A stretch of DNA of 64,000 nt from Oscillospiraceae bacterium. GTDB taxonomy: Bacteria > Bacillota > Clostridia > Oscillospirales > UBA929. A program made the position numbers and the translations under genes. The stretch lies in assembly GCA_031254195.1 (NCBI GenBank), contig JAIRUW010000076.1, positions 33,778-97,777 of the forward strand. The letters are read 5' to 3'. A model generated the notes under the pieces. It was not told the DNA's origin, did not search any database, and saw nothing but the letters and a program-made list of their open reading frames with translations. Shown here in pieces: positions 10,973 through 18,329 of this stretch (position 1 is the first letter of the stretch; every line of letters starts with the position of its first letter).

Positions 10973-11269
10973 TCAACCGCCCAGTCCGGCAACCTCGATG
11001 AACCTGTTGACCAGCGGGTTGGCAAACAGCAGCATAAAAGCGATGACCAAGCCGTAGATACCGCCGGTTTCCGCCATGCCGAGACCGATGTACATGGTCG
11101 TCGAGATGGAGCCTTTGGCTTCGGGCTGGCGCGCAATCGACTCAATCGCTCTGGAGGCAATGTTGCCTTGTCCTATAGCGGTAAATGATCCCGCAAGGAC
11201 GGCAATGGCCGCGCCAATCGCGCTGGCGGACATGACAGATGCGAGAGTTCCCATCAAGTTAGGATCCAT
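10973..11269 (-). CDS. atpE: ATP synthase F0 c subunit with sodium-type ligand pattern
   Basis: A 98-residue hairpin of two membrane helices joined by the polar loop ARQPEAKG. The ion site is Glu67 in GMAETGGIYGLVIA. Gln34 (AIGQGN) on helix 1, Thr68 after Glu67, and Tyr72 fit the Q...E-S/T-xxx-Y pattern known from Na+-coupled c rings such as that of Ilyobacter. The Thr that holds the water in Ilyobacter is Gly69 here. ATG 11269 follows GGAGG by 8 nt; the longer frame to 11290 lacks this. Confidence 0.95.
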   Translation of the reverse strand: MDPNLMGTLASVMSASAIGAAIAVLAGSFTAIGQGNIASRAIESIARQPEAKGSISTTMYIGLGMAETGGIYGLVIAFMLLFANPLVNRFIEVAGLGG

Positions 11270-11313
11270 GGATGATTCCTCCGTTTTCATATATAAATGG
11301 GTTTATACGCTCA

Positions 11314-12000
11314 TTAATCCGAGACCGCCGCCGACACGCCTATGAAGGAGAGGGACAGGACGGTGAAAACATAGGCCTGCAATACGCCGGCAAAGAGGTC
11401 GAAATAAAAGTGCAGCGCCGCAGGGAAGAGGACGCGCAGGAACACCGGCGCCAGCGAGTATATCATCGAGAGCAGAATCGTCCCGGAGAGGATGTTGCCG
11501 AACAGGCGGAAAGAAAGCGATATGGGACGCGCGAATTCGCCGATGATATTGAGCGGCAGAAATATGAAATTCGGTGAGATAAGGTCCTTAAAAAACTGCT
11601 TTTTGCGGAATCTAATGCCCATCGATTGTATCAGTATAAACGACACCAGCGCCAACCCAAATGTCATCGTCCAGTCGGCGGTGGGCGGACGCAGGAAAAA
11701 CAGGCCGCTGATATTGGACAGGAGAACAAAAGCGAAAACCATGAAATACCAATTGCCCAAGAACATCAGCTTATCTCCGGCGCTGTCCTTGACGAATTTA
11801 TCAAAGGTCTCCACCAACATCTCCGCGATATTTTGCAAGCCGCCCGGTACGTCCTTAAACTTGTTCAGCTTGACGCGAATCACCAAGGCGAAAGTGATGA
11901 GCAAGCCCATGATGATCCATGTGGACAGCTGAGTCTCGGTAATCCAAACCTCAATACCGCCGATTTTGAAAGATCCTATATTCTGAATATCAAAATTCAA
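11314..12000 (-). CDS. atpB: ATP synthase F0 a subunit
   Basis: The 228-residue stator channel subunit with about five membrane helices. The essential arginine is in PISLSFRLFGNILSG, and QAYVFTVLSLSFIG is the conserved last helix. TTG at 12000 is the start, with AAGGTG 8 nt upstream, overlapping the end of the subunit I gene. Length and order agree with clostridial a subunits. Confidence 0.95.
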   Translation of the reverse strand: MNFDIQNIGSFKIGGIEVWITETQLSTWIIMGLLITFALVIRVKLNKFKDVPGGLQNIAEMLVETFDKFVKDSAGDKLMFLGNWYFMVFAFVLLSNISGLFFLRPPTADWTMTFGLALVSFILIQSMGIRFRKKQFFKDLISPNFIFLPLNIIGEFARPISLSFRLFGNILSGTILLSMIYSLAPVFLRVLFPAALHFYFDLFAGVLQAYVFTVLSLSFIGVSAAVSD

Positions 12001-12398
12001 GATTCAACACCTTCCTCGTCGTCTTCATAAAGTTTCATGAACCGCAGGCCAAACACCGCGATATGAAAGGTCACGACACCGGCGCAAGCGCCCAGCAGGT
12101 CGGTAAACGGAATGAGGTGGGCCGCCAGCAGGACCGCTCCCGTAAGGAAAAGCCGGAGCAGAGACTGCAAACGTACGTAATTCTTTGCCGCGTCGGCGTC
12201 TGTCATTTCAATGGCTTTTTGGACAGTACGATCAAGCAGATACACCTTGAAAATATTGAACGCCATGGCCAGTAATACGCCGGCCGCGAACGGGACCGCT
12301 TCAAAAGAGCGGAAAACCGCAACCCCTATACAGATGATAGCCAGAGAGGAGACGATGATGACCGGAATCATTTTCCGGGCTGCTTTTGACCATTTCAT
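11997..12398 (-). CDS. atpI: ATP synthase subunit I-like membrane protein
   Basis: A 133-residue protein with four predicted membrane helices, starting MKWSKAARKMIPVIIVSSL and ending in an acidic tail (LYEDDEEGVES). Position between AtpZ and the a subunit and the paired-helix layout fit subunit I, reported to help c-ring assembly or Mg2+ supply. It overlaps atpB by 4 nt. Confidence 0.82.
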   Translation of the reverse strand: MKWSKAARKMIPVIIVSSLAIICIGVAVFRSFEAVPFAAGVLLAMAFNIFKVYLLDRTVQKAIEMTDADAAKNYVRLQSLLRLFLTGAVLLAAHLIPFTDLLGACAGVVTFHIAVFGLRFMKLYEDDEEGVES

Positions 12399-12401
12399 GA
12401 A

Positions 12402-12620
12402 TCAGCGCTTCCCCAAATCAATTATCGACTTAAACGCCGCCCCCGCTCCAAGGAAAGAGAAAAGTAGCAAAAACCATGGCGAGGTGCCGAAGAAACCGTC
12501 CAGCCATCTGCCCGCGAAAACCCCGACCCCTATGCAAACAGTAATATTGATGCCGATCTGGGTAAAGAACGTGAAGGCTTTGGCGATGTCGCCCCGTCCG
12601 TCTTTTGGGTTGCTGGACAT
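12402..12620 (-). CDS. atpZ: AtpZ-type small membrane protein
   Basis: A 72-residue protein with two membrane helices: FFTQIGINITVCIGVGVFAGRWLDGFFG and PWFLLLFSFLGAGAAFKSIIDL. The GRWLDG loop and AAF-K-x-I-D end are typical of AtpZ/AtpI (PF09527). AtpZ with AtpI has been proposed to form a Ca2+/Mg2+ channel serving the synthase. GGAGG lies 10-12 nt before the ATG. It is the first gene of the atp operon. Confidence 0.85.
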   Translation of the reverse strand: MSSNPKDGRGDIAKAFTFFTQIGINITVCIGVGVFAGRWLDGFFGTSPWFLLLFSFLGAGAAFKSIIDLGKR

Positions 12621-12656
12621 ACGCTTTAGCCTCCTGTTCGGAACGTATTAATCCGA

Positions 12657-12685
12657 ATTATAGCAGAATGTTCCTGTCATGTCAA
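12657..12685 (-). promoter_or_regulatory. Consensus promoter of the atp operon
   Basis: Minus strand TTGACA (12685-12680), 17-nt spacer, TATAAT (12662-12657): a perfect consensus, about 37 nt before atpZ. Strong constitutive expression is expected. Confidence 0.88.
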
Positions 12686-12724
12686 GTCAAGGATTGAAAA
12701 AAGTCGAAACTTTGCCCCTCTAAG

Positions 12725-12763
12725 CAAGGCAAAAGCCGCCTCGCCAAATGGTAAAGCGGCCTT
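12725..12763 (-). terminator. Terminator after the DUF4097 gene
   Basis: AAAGGCCGC and GCGGCTTTT form an imperfect stem on the minus strand, ending in a short T-run. It separates the PadR-HAAS-DUF4097 transcript from the atp promoter. Confidence 0.65.
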
Positions 12764-12778
12764 TGTGTTCCGTAAATA

Positions 12779-13978
12779 TTACTTCCCCGTTCTGATGTTT
12801 CCCGAACTGCTCTGGACATTGCCTGTGCCGGTCAGCTCCCCGATACGGATGCTGCCTGAAGCCGTCCTGATGCTGTGCTCGGGACTTCGTACAGCGTCGG
12901 CGTTGACCGAGCCGCTGGATGCTTTCAGCTGAATCAAACCTTCTGCGTCGATGCTGCCCAAGGTCTGGCGGCCGGAGGATGTTTCCACGGAAACCGTGCT
13001 TGCGCTTATATCCCCCGTATTGATCGAGCCGCTGGACGCTTTCAGGGTGACCGCGCCGTCTGCTTTTATATTACCCATGGTCTGACGCCCGGAGGAGGCC
13101 TCCGCCGAAACCGATCCGGCGCTGACGCCGCCCGTACGGATGGAGCCGGAGGTGGTTTTAAGCCTCAGGTTCCCGCTGACAGCGCATTCGGAAAGATGGA
13201 TGCCGCCCGAACTGGCGGAGACGCCAAGGCTGTCGCCCCGGATTTCCCTGTTTATGCGGATGGTCCCGGAGGTCGTGCCGATTTCTATCGCCGACCCGTT
13301 GACCTCCCCTTCCAGAGTGACGCCGCCCGAGCTGGCCGACACCTGTAAATCGCCGCAGGAAACCGAACCTTCCGCCTTAATCGAACCGGAAGTCGTCTTA
13401 ATTGACAGTGTCCCGAAGGAGGACGCCCCGTTCAGCCGGACACTGCCCGAGCTGGCTTGCAGGAGCGTGTCGCCCCAAGCAACGCCGCCTTCGATGCGGA
13501 CGGAGCCGGAAGTCGCCACAAGCGCTACCTTCTTCGCGTATGAACGCGGCACCGTAATCTCTAGACGCGGCAAGTTGTTGAGATTGAAGGCGAGTATGTT
13601 GACCATCGTCCTTCTGGGAGTGTTGATTATCAGCATCCCGCCGCTCGCGTCCGATGTAAACCGGTCGGCTGTATCATAATCGTAATGGCGCACGCTCAGC
13701 GTATCGCCCCCAAATGTGACATGGATAACCTGATATGTGGTGGTGATTTGAAACTCTTCCACCCCGTTGAGGGAAAAGCTCTCCTCGTGCAGCAGGGTAA
13801 CGCTCCCGCCGAAATTAACCATGGAATTATCCCCTTTCCATACTGTGCTGTACCCCGGCAGCCTCTGCACCCAACCGGGCGCGCTCGCGCCGGACAACCC
13901 CGCGATCAGGATGACGAGGATCAGCAGCGCCAGTGCGCTCCATATGACGATGCCGATAGAGAGGACTGTTTTTTTCAT
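12779..13978 (-). CDS. DUF4097 repetitive beta-solenoid protein with N-terminal membrane anchor
   Basis: A 399-residue protein. Residues 7-30 are a membrane helix or uncleaved signal. From about residue 100 the chain is a run of about a dozen repeats of 17-22 residues marked by TTSGSI or ASSGGV/SSGSV turns, alternating Ser- and Thr-led copies, as in the DUF4097 (LiaG-like) fold. Such proteins are thought to sit on the outer face of the membrane in envelope-stress systems. Its start overlaps the stop of the HAAS gene by 1 nt (TGATG), completing a PadR-HAAS-DUF4097 operon. Confidence 0.85.
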   Translation of the reverse strand: MKKTVLSIGIVIWSALALLILVILIAGLSGASAPGWVQRLPGYSTVWKGDNSMVNFGGSVTLLHEESFSLNGVEEFQITTTYQVIHVTFGGDTLSVRHYDYDTADRFTSDASGGMLIINTPRRTMVNILAFNLNNLPRLEITVPRSYAKKVALVATSGSVRIEGGVAWGDTLLQASSGSVRLNGASSFGTLSIKTTSGSIKAEGSVSCGDLQVSASSGGVTLEGEVNGSAIEIGTTSGTIRINREIRGDSLGVSASSGGIHLSECAVSGNLRLKTTSGSIRTGGVSAGSVSAEASSGRQTMGNIKADGAVTLKASSGSINTGDISASTVSVETSSGRQTLGSIDAEGLIQLKASSGSVNADAVRSPEHSIRTASGSIRIGELTGTGNVQSSSGNIRTGK

Positions 13979-14526
13979 CAGTCATCCCTCCAAACCCGGA
14001 TAAGGCGCGTAATCTGCTGTACGGCGACAGCCAGCGCGAATATAAGGCAGGCGATGGTCCACCGCATCGTGGCGAAGCCGAATATCAAAAATACAATGGT
14101 GGCGGAGATATACAGCGCGCCGGTCAGCGGGCCTTTGCGCCGGTCTGGATGGAGAAAGGCGGCGTTAAGCAGGTTTTGCAGAAGCGCGCCAACGAGGAAA
14201 ATCAGCCAGCCCGGATGCCATAACTCGAAGAAAAACCCAAGGAACAGGTACCCGAAAACAATCAGCGACCACAGCGACGAGCTCACCGGCCCGAGCAGCT
14301 TTTTATCCATCACGTTTTTACGCGCCGAGCCGAGCAGCTCGTCTACGTCGCCGATGCCCGCGATGACGGCGTCGTACGCCTCCTCCGGGCTTGAGCCGGA
14401 CGCCACCAGGTCGGCGTACTTGTCCAGGCAGCCGGAAAGCAGTTCCTCGTGCAGGTCTACGACGCGGCGGGTGCGCGGCGCGTCCTTGAGCAGGTTGTCA
14501 ACATGTGCTTGAATTTTCTCTGTCAT
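13978..14526 (-). CDS. HAAS/DUF1700-type membrane protein
   Basis: A 182-residue protein. Residues 1-75 form the helical HAAS (permease prefix) domain: HVDNLLKDAPRTRRVVDLHEEL and SPEEAYDAVIAGIGDVDELLG. About four membrane helices follow. These proteins are usually partnered with a PadR regulator and DUF4097 protein, as here. ATG 14526 is chosen because GGAGGGGAAAACC precedes it. It overlaps the PadR gene by 29 nt. Confidence 0.8.
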   Translation of the reverse strand: MTEKIQAHVDNLLKDAPRTRRVVDLHEELLSGCLDKYADLVASGSSPEEAYDAVIAGIGDVDELLGSARKNVMDKKLLGPVSSSLWSLIVFGYLFLGFFFELWHPGWLIFLVGALLQNLLNAAFLHPDRRKGPLTGALYISATIVFLIFGFATMRWTIACLIFALAVAVQQITRLIRVWRDD

Positions 14527-14878
14527 GGTTTTCCCCTCCATCAGTGTGATTGTCTTTTTGAATCAGCGTGTCGATGATGTCTTTCGCTTCGCCCCAGTCC
14601 CGCAGGCTTTGTTCGAGCGCGACGCGCCCGGACGGGGTAATGCGGTAGTAGCGGCGACGCGCCCCCGTACTCTCGTCGCCCCAGTAAAACATGATGCAGC
14701 CCGCCTCCTCCAGCCGCCGGAAAGCTCCGTACAGGGTGGCCTCCTTCAACTCCAGGCGGCGGTTGGACGCCTGCTGGATCATCTTGTTGATCTCATACCC
14801 GTAGCTGTCGTGCCTTGACAGGTGCGCCAAGATGATCATGTCGGTGTTGCCCCGTATCAGGTCGGACGCGATGGACAA
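14498..14878 (-). CDS. PadR-family transcriptional regulator
   Basis: A 126-residue winged-HTH repressor: LIRGNTDMIILAHLSRHDSYGYEINKMI, ELKEATLYGAFRRLEEAG (recognition helix) and RRRYYRITPSGRVALEQSL (wing), with a short C-terminal dimer helix. TTG 14878 is preferred since GGAGGGG lies 6 nt upstream; the frame extends to 14980 through the promoter, which is not translated. Two palindromes in its promoter suggest autoregulation of the operon. Confidence 0.85.
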   Translation of the reverse strand: MSIASDLIRGNTDMIILAHLSRHDSYGYEINKMIQQASNRRLELKEATLYGAFRRLEEAGCIMFYWGDESTGARRRYYRITPSGRVALEQSLRDWGEAKDIIDTLIQKDNHTDGGENHDRENSSTC

Positions 14879-14927
14879 GACGTCCCCTCCTTCCGTTTTG
14901 TCGTTGCCGATATACCGCTGTGTGCAC

Positions 14928-14987
14928 GATACATCGCCTGATGATGTATCCATCTTAGCAGAAGTATATCCCCCTGTCAAGGGGGAT
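14928..14987 (-). promoter_or_regulatory. PadR operon promoter with two palindromic operators
   Basis: Minus strand TTGACA (14980-14975), 17-nt spacer, TAAGAT (14957-14952). The -35 hexamer is exactly the 6-nt spacer of a perfect repeat ATCCCCC-N6-GGGGGAT (14968-14987). Just downstream of the -10 lies GATACATC-7 nt-GATGTATC (14928-14950), which resembles PadR ATGT/ACAT operators. Confidence 0.75.
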
Positions 14988-15127
14988 TTTGAAAAATTTT
15001 ACGGATGAATTTTTTGCATATTGAACAGGACACGCTATTGTCGTGTTGGGTGTGTTTTCTATGAACATATACAGATAAAAAATGCAGTGATTTCACACCG
15101 CATTGCACGATATAGTAAGATAGCGCG

Positions 15128-15289
15128 TCAAGGGTTGCCGCTATCTTTTTTCTTTTTCTCCTTGATGTATTGCTTTATCAAGTATTCAATCAAGTTGTTC
15201 AAGGAGCGGTTTTCATCTTCCGCGATTTTCTTTATCGCGGTTAAGGTTTCTTCATCGAGCCGGATACCGAACTGGATTTTGTAGGTCAC
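15128..15289 (-). CDS. Ribbon-helix-helix (Arc/CopG-like) DNA-binding protein
   Basis: A 53-residue protein from GTG 15289 (AGGGGTGG 4 nt upstream). The layout is a beta strand YKIQFGIRLDEET, helix LTAIKKIAEDE, the N-R-S-L-N turn, helix LNNLIEYLIKQYIKE and a Lys-rich tail, as in RHH repressors. It is divergent from the DUF3862 gene. Its binding sites may be the TACCAC repeats in the shared promoter region (inference). Alone it could be an orphan antitoxin-type regulator. Confidence 0.75.
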   Translation of the reverse strand: MTYKIQFGIRLDEETLTAIKKIAEDENRSLNNLIEYLIKQYIKEKKKKDSGNP

Positions 15290-15340
15290 TGTACCACCCC
15301 TTTAACCCTATTGTACACAAAGGTACATCAGAATAATATA

Positions 15341-15377
15341 TACCACCTTGACATATACCACGGTGGTATGCTATAAT
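15341..15377 (+). promoter_or_regulatory. Promoter of the DUF3862 gene with palindromic operator in the spacer
   Basis: TTGACA (15348-15353), 18-nt spacer, TATAAT (15372-15377). The spacer holds ATACCAC-G-GTGGTAT (15355-15369), a perfect palindrome. TACCAC also occurs at 15341 and at 15292 near the RHH start codon. A bound repressor would block polymerase directly. Confidence 0.7.
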
Positions 15378-15425
15378 GCTTAGCGGAAGACAAAAAAACG
15401 AAAATAGATACAGGAGGTTTGCTCA

Positions 15426-16208
15426 ATGGAAAACCAGCCAAACACAAAGAGGAGAACAGCATGGTATAAGAAGCGTTGGGTATGGGCTATAGCGGTTGTT
15501 TGGATTGTCGGAGGGATTATCTACGCTATAACACAAGATGACGCAGAGCTTAACGGGGCAGATGATGTGACACCCTCCCTAGCGGTTCAAGCAGACCTGT
15601 CACCAAGTATCCCGACACTAGAATCCATAAATATCTTAGTAGAGTACACGGCAAATACGGCAATGAACATTTACGACATGACCGTATACCTAGATGATGA
15701 AATGTTGGGGTACTTAGAGCAAGGGCATATCAAAGCGTATCAACAACCTATAACGAGCGGTACGCTTACATTCCGTATCGTTCAATCAGACAAACCTGAT
15801 AATGTAGCCGAAAAAGAATTTGAAGTTACAGAGGATGGTTATTATTACTTTATCTGCAAGGCGCAGTTTGGCGGGTTGTCTATTGATTACCGTGGTGTGA
15901 TTGATGAGGAAGTAGGGAATAAAAAGCTATCGTCCAAAGATGAGCCTGTGCCCGATGAGACCCCAGCGGTAGAACCTACGTCTGACAAAATAACCTTAGA
16001 GAAATTTAACGCTTTAGAGAGTGGTATGTCTTACAATCAAGTGGTGGAAATAATTGGAGAAACAGGGACGCTTCTTTCCGAAACAACACTTTTTGGTACC
16101 ACGTCAAAAATGTATTCGTGGGATGGTAAAGGAATTTTCGGAGGAACTGCGACTGTAATGTTTGAAAATGATAGATTATTTTCAAAATCACAGATTGGAC
16201 TAAACTGA
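15426..16208 (+). CDS. Membrane-anchored protein with C-terminal DUF3862 domain
   Basis: A 260-residue protein with a basic N-terminus and one membrane helix (VWAIAVVWIVGGIIYAIT), an extracytoplasmic beta-rich middle, then a linker rich in Pro/Glu. The end (about residues 190-260) has ITLEKFNALESGMSYNQVVEIIGETG and MYSWDG, the DUF3862 (SmpA/BamE-like) fold common in Firmicutes lipoproteins. Function is unknown. AGGAGG lies 8 nt before the ATG. Confidence 0.8.
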   Translation: MENQPNTKRRTAWYKKRWVWAIAVVWIVGGIIYAITQDDAELNGADDVTPSLAVQADLSPSIPTLESINILVEYTANTAMNIYDMTVYLDDEMLGYLEQGHIKAYQQPITSGTLTFRIVQSDKPDNVAEKEFEVTEDGYYYFICKAQFGGLSIDYRGVIDEEVGNKKLSSKDEPVPDETPAVEPTSDKITLEKFNALESGMSYNQVVEIIGETGTLLSETTLFGTTSKMYSWDGKGIFGGTATVMFENDRLFSKSQIGLN

Positions 16209-16224
16209 AAGGACGGGGCAAAAC

Positions 16225-16473
16225 ATGTCTAGAGAGATTCAATGTCCGCGCTGTAAAGGCACCAATATTCAAGTTCAAATGCTCCAAACAAAAAGCGTTA
16301 CAAAAACCAAGGGGAAAGGGTGTTTATTCTCTATTTTTCGTGGTTTCCTGATAGTTTTTACTTTTGGGTTATGGAAAATATTTGGGCCTAAGCTCATGCG
16401 AAGCAAGTCAAAACATTCGCACGAAAAACGCTGTGTTTGTTCATCTTGCGGACATGATTGGAGGATAAGATAG
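16225..16473 (+). CDS. Zinc-ribbon protein with a central hydrophobic segment
   Basis: An 82-residue protein with CPRCKGTN near the N-terminus and CVCSSCGHDW near the C-terminus, a four-Cys zinc ribbon split by a hydrophobic segment (FSIFRGFLIVFTFGLWKIFG). It lies 16 nt after the DUF3862 gene and is probably co-transcribed. No enzymatic motif is seen. Confidence 0.75.
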   Translation: MSREIQCPRCKGTNIQVQMLQTKSVTKTKGKGCLFSIFRGFLIVFTFGLWKIFGPKLMRSKSKHSHEKRCVCSSCGHDWRIR

Positions 16474-16555
16474 CCTCCTCTATATACACGCTCATATAGG
16501 TAAAAGCCGTCAGAAGAATATCAAAATCCCGGGCAATTGAAGCAGGCGGGGTGAC

Positions 16556-16584
16556 TAGGCATTTTGCCTGTGACGTGCTATAAT
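16556..16584 (+). promoter_or_regulatory. Promoter of the uridine phosphorylase gene
   Basis: TAGGCA (16556-16561), 17-nt spacer, TATAAT (16579-16584). A short inverted repeat AGGCA-TTT-TGCCT overlaps the -35. Confidence 0.55.
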
Positions 16585-16607
16585 ATCCCTGTCAGGAGGC
16601 ATAAACA

Positions 16608-17357
16608 ATGGAAAAACAAGCCCATATCGGCATAGACGGCAGCCATGGCGCGACAATCGCGCTGCTGCCGGGCGACCCCGCGCGCGTGGAGGTGATCGCC
16701 CGGCATTTGCAAAATCCGCGCTTTTTCGCGCAGAACAGGGAGTATACCACCTGGCTCGGGGAACTGCCCTGCGGGGAGACCATCATGGTCATGTCAACGG
16801 GCATGGGCGGCCCTTCGACTGCGATATGCGTCGAAGAGCTTTACAAAACAGGCGTCCGCGACTTCATCCGTATCGGGACATGCGGCGGCATGGACACAAA
16901 GGTCACCGGCGGCAACGTGGTCATCGCGACGGGCGCGATTCGTATGGAGGGGACGACCCGCGAGTATGTGCCGATAGAGTTCCCGGCGGTCGCCGATCTT
17001 GACGTTACGAACGCGCTGGCGGCAGCCGCGCGGGACGCGGGATTTGCTTATCATACCGGCATCGTGCAATGCAAAGACTCCTTCTACGGACAGCACGACC
17101 CGGCGCGGATGCCCGCCGGTTATGAGCTTGAAAGCAAATGGCAGGCATGGCTCAAAGCCCGCTGCCTTGCCAGCGAGATGGAGAGCGCGGCGCTTTACAT
17201 TGTCTGCCAGATATTGGGCGCGCGCGGCGGCTGTGTGCTGAGCGTGGTCTGGAATCAGGAGCGAAAAAAGGCGGGCCTGCCGGACCCCGAATGCCATGAC
17301 CCGTCCAACGCCATCATAACGGCGGTGCGGGCGGCTGAGATTCTGGCGCGGCGATGA
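16608..17357 (+). CDS. udp: Uridine phosphorylase-like nucleoside phosphorylase
   Basis: A 249-residue NP-I family enzyme that splits nucleosides with phosphate to give base and (deoxy)ribose 1-phosphate. Motifs: LLPGDPARVEVIA, STGMGGPSTAI (phosphate loop), RIGTCGGM, and SEMESAALY (nucleoside/ribose contact). The layout agrees with Udp; related phosphorylases cannot be excluded. AGGAGG precedes the ATG. It ends 3 nt from the convergent nucleoside importer genes, supporting a salvage role. Confidence 0.85.
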   Translation: MEKQAHIGIDGSHGATIALLPGDPARVEVIARHLQNPRFFAQNREYTTWLGELPCGETIMVMSTGMGGPSTAICVEELYKTGVRDFIRIGTCGGMDTKVTGGNVVIATGAIRMEGTTREYVPIEFPAVADLDVTNALAAAARDAGFAYHTGIVQCKDSFYGQHDPARMPAGYELESKWQAWLKARCLASEMESAALYIVCQILGARGGCVLSVVWNQERKKAGLPDPECHDPSNAIITAVRAAEILARR

Positions 17358-17360
17358 CTG

Positions 17361-18329
17361 TCACCGGACGCCCTTATCGTAGGGGATACCGGCGGCCCTT
17401 GGCGCTTGCGATTTTCTCGATGTGAACGCTAAAACGATCAAGGTCATGATGAAAGGCATCATTTTATAGAAATAACTTGGCAAAGCGATGTCTTTGAGCA
17501 GCGGAAGGCCCGACGATCCGGCGGCAACCGCCTTCAAAAGCCCAAAGAAGAAAGCTGCCGCAAGGATGCGCAAGGGTTTCCACTGCCCGAATATCAACAC
17601 GGCCAGCGCAAGAAAACCATAGCCTGATACGGTGGCGTTGAACTCGCGCGAGGTGGGGATTACAAACACCAGCCCGCCGATGCCGGCCAAGACACCCGAC
17701 AGCATGACGCCGGCGTACCGCATTTTATAAACGCTGATACCGGCGGAGTCGGCGGCCTGCGGATGGTCGCCGCAGGCGCGGAGCCGCAGCCCGAATTTTG
17801 TCTTGTACAGCAGCGCCCATGCCGCTATGAGAATGAAGAACCCTAAGTATGTGGTGATATAGGCGTTTGTGAAAAGCATGTCTCCCAAAACGGGGATGCT
17901 GCCTAAGACGGGAACCTTCTCTAGGTGGAACCAATCCTCAAAGCGTACCTGCTGCGTGCCCCTTGTATTGATGACCCTGCCTACGAAGATGGCGAACGCC
18001 GGCGCGAGCATGTTGATAGCCGTGCCGCTGATTACTTGGTCGGCTTTCATGTGGATAGACGCGTAAGCGTGCGCCAGCGATACGAGGACGCCCGTTGCGG
18101 CGGCGGTCAGGATGGCGAGGAGAAGAAGGAGCTGTCCGTTGATGGCTATCCCCGCGCTCTGCACGGCGTCAATCATAACGATACCGGCGAACGCGCCAAA
18201 CACCATGATGCCTTCCAGCGCTATATTGACAACGCCGCCGCGCTCCGAAAACATGCCGCCCAAAGCCACGATCAGGAGCGGGATGGAGAAAAACATCGTC
18301 TGCTGGACTAAAAAATATACGGTACTCAT
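17361..18329 (-). CDS. nupQ: Nucleoside ABC transporter permease (NupQ type)
   Basis: A 322-residue BPD_transp_2 permease with about 9 membrane helices and the family motif FGLRLRACGDHPQAADSAGI in the coupling loop. It pairs with the other permease and the ATPase upstream, overlapping by 4 nt. With the BMP lipoprotein this is the NupNOPQ-type system of Firmicutes importing nucleosides. Confidence 0.88.
   Translation of the reverse strand: MSTVYFLVQQTMFFSIPLLIVALGGMFSERGGVVNIALEGIMVFGAFAGIVMIDAVQSAGIAINGQLLLLLAILTAAATGVLVSLAHAYASIHMKADQVISGTAINMLAPAFAIFVGRVINTRGTQQVRFEDWFHLEKVPVLGSIPVLGDMLFTNAYITTYLGFFILIAAWALLYKTKFGLRLRACGDHPQAADSAGISVYKMRYAGVMLSGVLAGIGGLVFVIPTSREFNATVSGYGFLALAVLIFGQWKPLRILAAAFFFGLLKAVAAGSSGLPLLKDIALPSYFYKMMPFIMTLIVLAFTSRKSQAPRAAGIPYDKGVR

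Noticed and set aside
12779-13978. Open frames on the plus strand opposite the DUF4097 gene (12875-13679)
   Set aside because: They mirror the repeat codon pattern of the minus-strand gene and have no ribosome site or recognisable domain.
15021-15284. 87-codon plus-strand frame
   Set aside because: It is antisense to the 53-aa ribbon-helix-helix gene, has no ribosome site, and its product is low-complexity (Phe/Ser-rich).
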